A DNA stretch of 64,000 nt from positions 930,001 to 994,000 of the forward strand of contig NZ_JABFTX010000001.1 in assembly GCF_021404305.1 (NCBI RefSeq), given 5' to 3'. Under the pieces are notes generated by a model that saw nothing but the letters and a program-made list of their open reading frames with translations, was not told where the DNA came from and ran no database searches. This stretch comes from Billgrantia ethanolica. GTDB lineage: Bacteria > Pseudomonadota > Gammaproteobacteria > Pseudomonadales > Halomonadaceae. This document shows positions 60,701 through 64,000 of this stretch, one piece after another (positions within the stretch are counted from its first letter, which is position 1; each line of letters opens with the position of its first letter). A program made the translations under genes and the position numbers.

Positions 60701-62142
60701 TGGTACGCCTTACGGAACAGAAGTAGATAACGAACAGCCACCAGCGCGGCGCTGAGCAACAGCGCGGCACTCCAGGGCAGCCATACTGGCGCCAGCGTCT
60801 CGACGAGGATCAACGGCGCCAGCAGGGCCAGGCTCATCAGCAACGCAGTCAGCGTGGATAGCGCCAGTGTGCTCGGCCGGTTGCCGGTGAGCCGGGCAAT
60901 CCAGGCAAGGAAGCCAATCCAGCAAAGGGCGCTGCCCAACGAGAACAGCGCCACCGTCAGCAGCAGGTCGTTGGCCGCTGCACCCATGGCGATGGCTGCC
61001 AGTCGAACCATGAGCAAAACAGTCTGGAAGATCAGCCCTTGGCCCTGCCGCTCCAGCACCGTGAACAGATGGCTCAGCGGCGAGGTGATGAACACCATGT
61101 AGAGCCACGGCGCCATCCAGCGAGCGAACGCTCCCGCCTCGCGCCAGCGCTCGCCGAACACCAGTGCGAACAGTTCCGGGCCGCCCAGCACGAGCACGAT
61201 GGCCGCCGGCATGGCAAGCTGGGCCAGCACGCCGTGCACCCTGGCAACCAGCGCTCCCAGTTCGCCGCGACGATGCGCCTCGGCGGCGCTGGCAAAGAAC
61301 ACCTTGCCCACCGCTTCGCCGATCAAGGTCATGGGCATGGCCAGCACACGGTGCGCCAGGGCGTAGAGCCCCGCCGCCACCGGACTGAACAGTGCCGCGA
61401 ACAGCAGCGGCGGCAACTGCTTGCCCAGGGTGTTGAACAGGCCCGACCAGGTGGAGAACAGCGGAAACTTGCAGTAGCGTCGCGCCACCGTCCACACCTC
61501 GCTCGATGTGACGCCGTGCTGTCGAACCGCACGCAGCGCCGGCCGCGCCAACGTCAGCGTGCCAGCCCCCTGGCCCGCGGCATGACCGAGCAGCAGCCCT
61601 GCACCGCCCATGGGGCTGGCCAGGAGCTGAATGGTCAGCAGCGCCAGCGACTGCTTGATGCGGGTAGCGGCAATCGTCGAGAAGGCGCGCGTGCGTACCG
61701 CCCAATGGCTGACGGCCTGATAGCCGCCGGCAAAGGCCACCCCGAGCGGCAACAGCCATAGCCACGGCGCCAGCGCAGGCACCCCCAACAGCTCGGCAAG
61801 CCGCCTGCCCCCCAGCGTCACCAGCAGCAGCGACGCCAGGGTGGTCAAGCACACCACCACCAAGCTGAGCGCCAGCACCGCCGACGCCTCACGCTCGGTT
61901 TCGGGCAACGGAATCGCCAATTGATAGCGACCGCTGGCCACCACGGTGAAGAGCGCCAGCAGCCCGCCGTATACCGCCAATAGGCCAAAATCCTCCGGCG
62001 CGTAGAGGCGGGTCAACAGAGGTGCGGCAAGCAACGTCAACAGCTGCGCCCCTGCCGTTCCCCCTACCAGCACGCTGACGCCACGGGCGAAGGCATGGTT
62101 TGGCAGCAGCTTCCTTGCCGGTACGACGAGCCGATTCAACAC
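60697..62142 (-). CDS. wzx: Lipopolysaccharide flippase, Wzx/polysaccharide export family
   Basis: 481 residues with about 12-14 membrane helices of the MATE/MVF-like fold. The N-terminal FARGVSVLVGGTAGAQLLTLLA and LYAPEDFGLLAVYG are typical of the Polysacc_synt family. It should move the undecaprenyl-linked repeat unit to the periplasmic face for polymerisation. It lies between the fusion enzyme and the amidotransferase-like gene. Confidence 0.9.
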   Translation of the reverse strand: MLNRLVVPARKLLPNHAFARGVSVLVGGTAGAQLLTLLAAPLLTRLYAPEDFGLLAVYGGLLALFTVVASGRYQLAIPLPETEREASAVLALSLVVVCLTTLASLLLVTLGGRRLAELLGVPALAPWLWLLPLGVAFAGGYQAVSHWAVRTRAFSTIAATRIKQSLALLTIQLLASPMGGAGLLLGHAAGQGAGTLTLARPALRAVRQHGVTSSEVWTVARRYCKFPLFSTWSGLFNTLGKQLPPLLFAALFSPVAAGLYALAHRVLAMPMTLIGEAVGKVFFASAAEAHRRGELGALVARVHGVLAQLAMPAAIVLVLGGPELFALVFGERWREAGAFARWMAPWLYMVFITSPLSHLFTVLERQGQGLIFQTVLLMVRLAAIAMGAAANDLLLTVALFSLGSALCWIGFLAWIARLTGNRPSTLALSTLTALLMSLALLAPLILVETLAPVWLPWSAALLLSAALVAVRYLLLFRKAYQ

Positions 62143-62167
62143 GTGATCTATCTCCCTGACCGGCGGC

Positions 62168-63919
62168 TCACGCCACCGCCTCTGCCAATGCCGCGACGAT
62201 TCGCTGCTGATCCTCGGCCGTGAGGTAGGGATGCATCGGCAGGCTGATGACGCGGCGTGACGCCCGATTGCCGATCGGCAGATCGACGCCCGGGTCGGCC
62301 ACCGCCGGCTGCTTGTTGAGCGGAATCGGGTAGTGCACGGCGGTTGGAATGCCGGCCTCCGCCAGGCGAGCGATCACCACCTCGCGGTCGTCGACCTCTA
62401 CCGTGTACTGGGCGTAGGCACTGGTGTTGTAAGACGCCACATGGGGCACCGTGAAGCCATGGTGCTGTAGCAGGCGGCCGTAGCGTTCGGCCACTTGCTC
62501 CCTGAGCAGCAGCTCCTCGTCGAGGATATCGAGCTTGGGCAGCAGGATGGCGGCCTGTAGCGTGTCCAGCCGGCTATTGATACCGATTCTGACGTGGTAA
62601 TAACGCCGCCCCTGACCGTGCCGGGCGATCTGGCGCAGCACCTTGGCCAGCTCGTCGTCGTCGGTGAACAGTGCCCCACCGTCGCCGTAGCAGCCCAACG
62701 GCTTGCTGGGGAAGAACGAGGTGGTGGCAATGCTTGACAGGCTGCAGGAGCGCCGCCCGCGATAGGTGGCACCGAAGCTCTGGGCGCCGTCCTCGATCAC
62801 CGGGATGCCGTGGCGGGCGGCGATCTCGTTGATGGCGTCCATGTCGGCACACTGGCCATACAGCGACACCGGGATGATCGCGCGGGTGCGCGGTGTGATC
62901 GCCGCCTCGAGCTTCTCCGGGTCCAGCAGGTAGGTGCGCGGGTCGATGTCCACGTAGACCGGGCGTGCGCCCAGCAGCGCGACCGTTTCGGCAGTGGCGA
63001 TGTAGGTGAACCCGGGGGTGATCACTTCGTCACCGGGCGCGATCCCCAGCGCCATCTGCGCGATCTGCAGCGCATCGGTGCCGTTGGCACAGGTGATGCA
63101 ATGGCGCACGCCGACGTAATCGGCCAGCCGTGCCTCGAGCTCGTCCACTTCCGGGCCGAGAATGTACTTGCCATGCTCGAGCACGTTGCGGATGCCGGCG
63201 TTGATGCGCTCACGAATGCGCACCTGCTGAGCCTTGAGGTCGATGAATTCCATGCGTCCGTTGTCCTTCACGCGTCCGTTGTCCTTGACGGTAGTTGGGG
63301 CGTCCTGCTGCGCCGGAAGACAGGTCAGGGTGTTCCCATGCAGCCGGTAGCGATCGCCGGTGTGCGGGCACACCGCCTCACCCTCACCTTCCAGCGGCAG
63401 CTCCAGGCGTTCGCCATGGCGGCTCATCCAGCCCTGCTGGCGGGCCGGCACACCCAGCATCAGGGCGAAGTCGGGCACGTCACGGTTGACCACCGCCCCC
63501 GCACCGACAAAGGCGTAGCGACCGATGGTGACACCGCACACGATGGTGCAGTTGGCACCCAGGGTCGCTCCTTCGCGCACCAGGGTGTCGCGATACTCGC
63601 TCTTGCGCTCGACCTGCGTGCGCGGGTTGTAGACGTTGGTGAATACCATGCTGGGTCCACAGAAAACGCCTGCTTCGAGAGTAACGTTGTCGTACACCGA
63701 GACGTTGTTCTGCACCCGGCAACCGTCACCGATGACCACCCGATTGCCGACGAAGACGTTCTGCCCCAGCGATACGCGACGGCCGATGCGGGCCCCGCCG
63801 CATACGTGGACGAAGTGCCAGACATAGGACGACTCGCCGATCTGCGCACCTTCATCGACGATCGCACTGGAGTGAATCTGCACGCCGGGGTAACGGTTCT
63901 CTTGCGCTTGAGTCTGCAT
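62168..63919 (-). CDS. Fusion of WbpD-like N-acetyltransferase and WbpE-like aminotransferase
   Basis: 583 residues. Residues 1-160 form a left-handed beta-helix acetyltransferase ([30 protein letters not shown]), and 184-201 a short [10 protein letters not shown] module. After a [12 protein letters not shown] linker, residues 223-583 are a DegT aminotransferase starting [10 protein letters not shown], with Lys406 ([14 protein letters not shown]) as PLP lysine. In Pseudomonas WbpE aminates C3 of UDP-GlcNAcA and WbpD acetylates it, giving a 2,3-diacetamido uronic acid. ATG at 63919 follows GAGG at 7 nt. ATG 63253 could start a free aminotransferase. Confidence 0.88.
   Translation of the reverse strand: MQTQAQENRYPGVQIHSSAIVDEGAQIGESSYVWHFVHVCGGARIGRRVSLGQNVFVGNRVVIGDGCRVQNNVSVYDNVTLEAGVFCGPSMVFTNVYNPRTQVERKSEYRDTLVREGATLGANCTIVCGVTIGRYAFVGAGAVVNRDVPDFALMLGVPARQQGWMSRHGERLELPLEGEGEAVCPHTGDRYRLHGNTLTCLPAQQDAPTTVKDNGRVKDNGRMEFIDLKAQQVRIRERINAGIRNVLEHGKYILGPEVDELEARLADYVGVRHCITCANGTDALQIAQMALGIAPGDEVITPGFTYIATAETVALLGARPVYVDIDPRTYLLDPEKLEAAITPRTRAIIPVSLYGQCADMDAINEIAARHGIPVIEDGAQSFGATYRGRRSCSLSSIATTSFFPSKPLGCYGDGGALFTDDDELAKVLRQIARHGQGRRYYHVRIGINSRLDTLQAAILLPKLDILDEELLLREQVAERYGRLLQHHGFTVPHVASYNTSAYAQYTVEVDDREVVIARLAEAGIPTAVHYPIPLNKQPAVADPGVDLPIGNRASRRVISLPMHPYLTAEDQQRIVAALAEAVA
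63254..63286 (-). repeat. Tandem 15-bp repeat in the fusion linker
   Basis: Two copies of AAGGACAACGGACGC (minus strand), each followed by a start-like codon (GTG, then ATG of the aminotransferase part), at a period of 18 bp. Each resembles a ribosome-binding site plus start. Confidence 0.75.
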
Positions 63920-63927
63920 GGCACACC

Positions 63928-64000
63928 TCACATCAGATGGCGCTTGAGGCAGGGGTGCGCTTCACCGCGCACGGGCATTTCCGGCGCCGCATTGCGAATG
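63928..64000 (-). CDS. 3' end of an upstream polysaccharide gene
   Basis: An open frame enters from the right edge and encodes 23 residues ending [13 protein letters not shown] before a TGA at 63928-63930, 8 bp before the next start. It is too short to identify. By analogy with wbpA-wbpB-wbpE-wbpD order it could be a WbpB-like oxidoreductase, which would supply the 3-keto substrate for the fusion enzyme; this is inference only. Confidence 0.5.
   Translation of the reverse strand, partial: IRNAAPEMPVRGEAHPCLKRHLM

Noticed and set aside
44426-63999. Polysaccharide locus as recently acquired low-GC island
   Set aside because: By eye its base composition and codon use look as GC-rich as the flanking core genes; no mobile-element ends or tRNA junction were found.

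Overview
The window looks like a contiguous piece of chromosome from a GC-rich gammaproteobacterium, most likely Halomonadaceae (Halomonas or a close relative). This rests on gene order and protein character: ubiG-mupP-yciK next to the Tol-Pal cluster, the fmdB-aspS-ruvCAB-ybgC-tolQRAB-pal-cpoB order, a RegB/RegA-type pair, and 3-hydroxybutyrate/acetoacetate genes typical of polyhydroxybutyrate users. The genus is an inference. I see no rRNA, tRNA, CRISPR array, prophage or intact insertion sequence. Coding density is very high and nearly every long antisense frame is a GC-bias shadow.

Layout. 1-2.1 kb: the 3' part of ubiG, the phosphatase mupP and, convergent, the short-chain dehydrogenase yciK. 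2.1-12.3 kb: one long minus-strand block running fmdB, aspS, ruvC, ruvA, ruvB, ybgC, tolQ, tolR, tolA, tolB, pal, cpoB (aspartyl-tRNA charging, Holliday-junction resolution, envelope constriction); yebC is absent from its usual place. 12.4-18.9 kb: a D-2-hydroxyacid dehydrogenase / ribokinase / nucleoside hydrolase operon, acylphosphatase, leucine dehydrogenase, a YihY membrane protein and a NadM-Nudix protein. 19-26.2 kb: a LysR regulator, cardiolipin synthase, class I fumarase, a PoxB-like ThDP enzyme and endonuclease VIII. 26.5-35.5 kb: uvrB, OsmC and a Cys-less HMA-like protein, ygfZ, tatD, mscL, prfC and a RegB/RegA-type redox two-component system. 35.6-44.4 kb: 3-hydroxybutyrate dehydrogenase, a HybE-like protein, an inositol-phosphatase family enzyme, glutaredoxin, an unrecognised protein, succinyl-CoA:3-ketoacid CoA-transferase (scoAB) with a divergent LysR, an acyltransferase, a LysM/LytM lipoprotein and AlkB.

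44.4-64 kb: a polysaccharide (probably O-antigen) locus read right to left. It holds a WbpD-WbpE fusion, a Wzx flippase, an asparagine-synthase-like protein, two GNAT-fold proteins, a deacetylase-like protein, a Wzy candidate, two GT4 glycosyltransferases, a PglC-like initiating transferase, PglD- and PglE-like enzymes and a WbpM/PglF-like 4,6-dehydratase. glmS (hexosamine supply) and an O-antigen ligase follow. The gene set predicts an undecaprenyl-linked repeat unit started with a di-N-acetyl bacillosamine-type sugar and containing a 3-acetamido uronic acid, possibly amidated or acylated. Export would be by the Wzx/Wzy route.

The most unusual signals are non-coding. Two 95-bp copies of a structured repeat (26.26-26.35 kb and 35.52-35.61 kb) differ by compensatory changes in three separate stems. 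A 143-bp imperfect palindrome fills the nadM-lysR gap, and its core recurs at 41.94 kb. A possible three-way junction lies 3' of uvrB. Two perfect DnaA boxes form an inverted pair at 39.2 kb, and a 17-bp direct repeat brackets the poxB-like gene.
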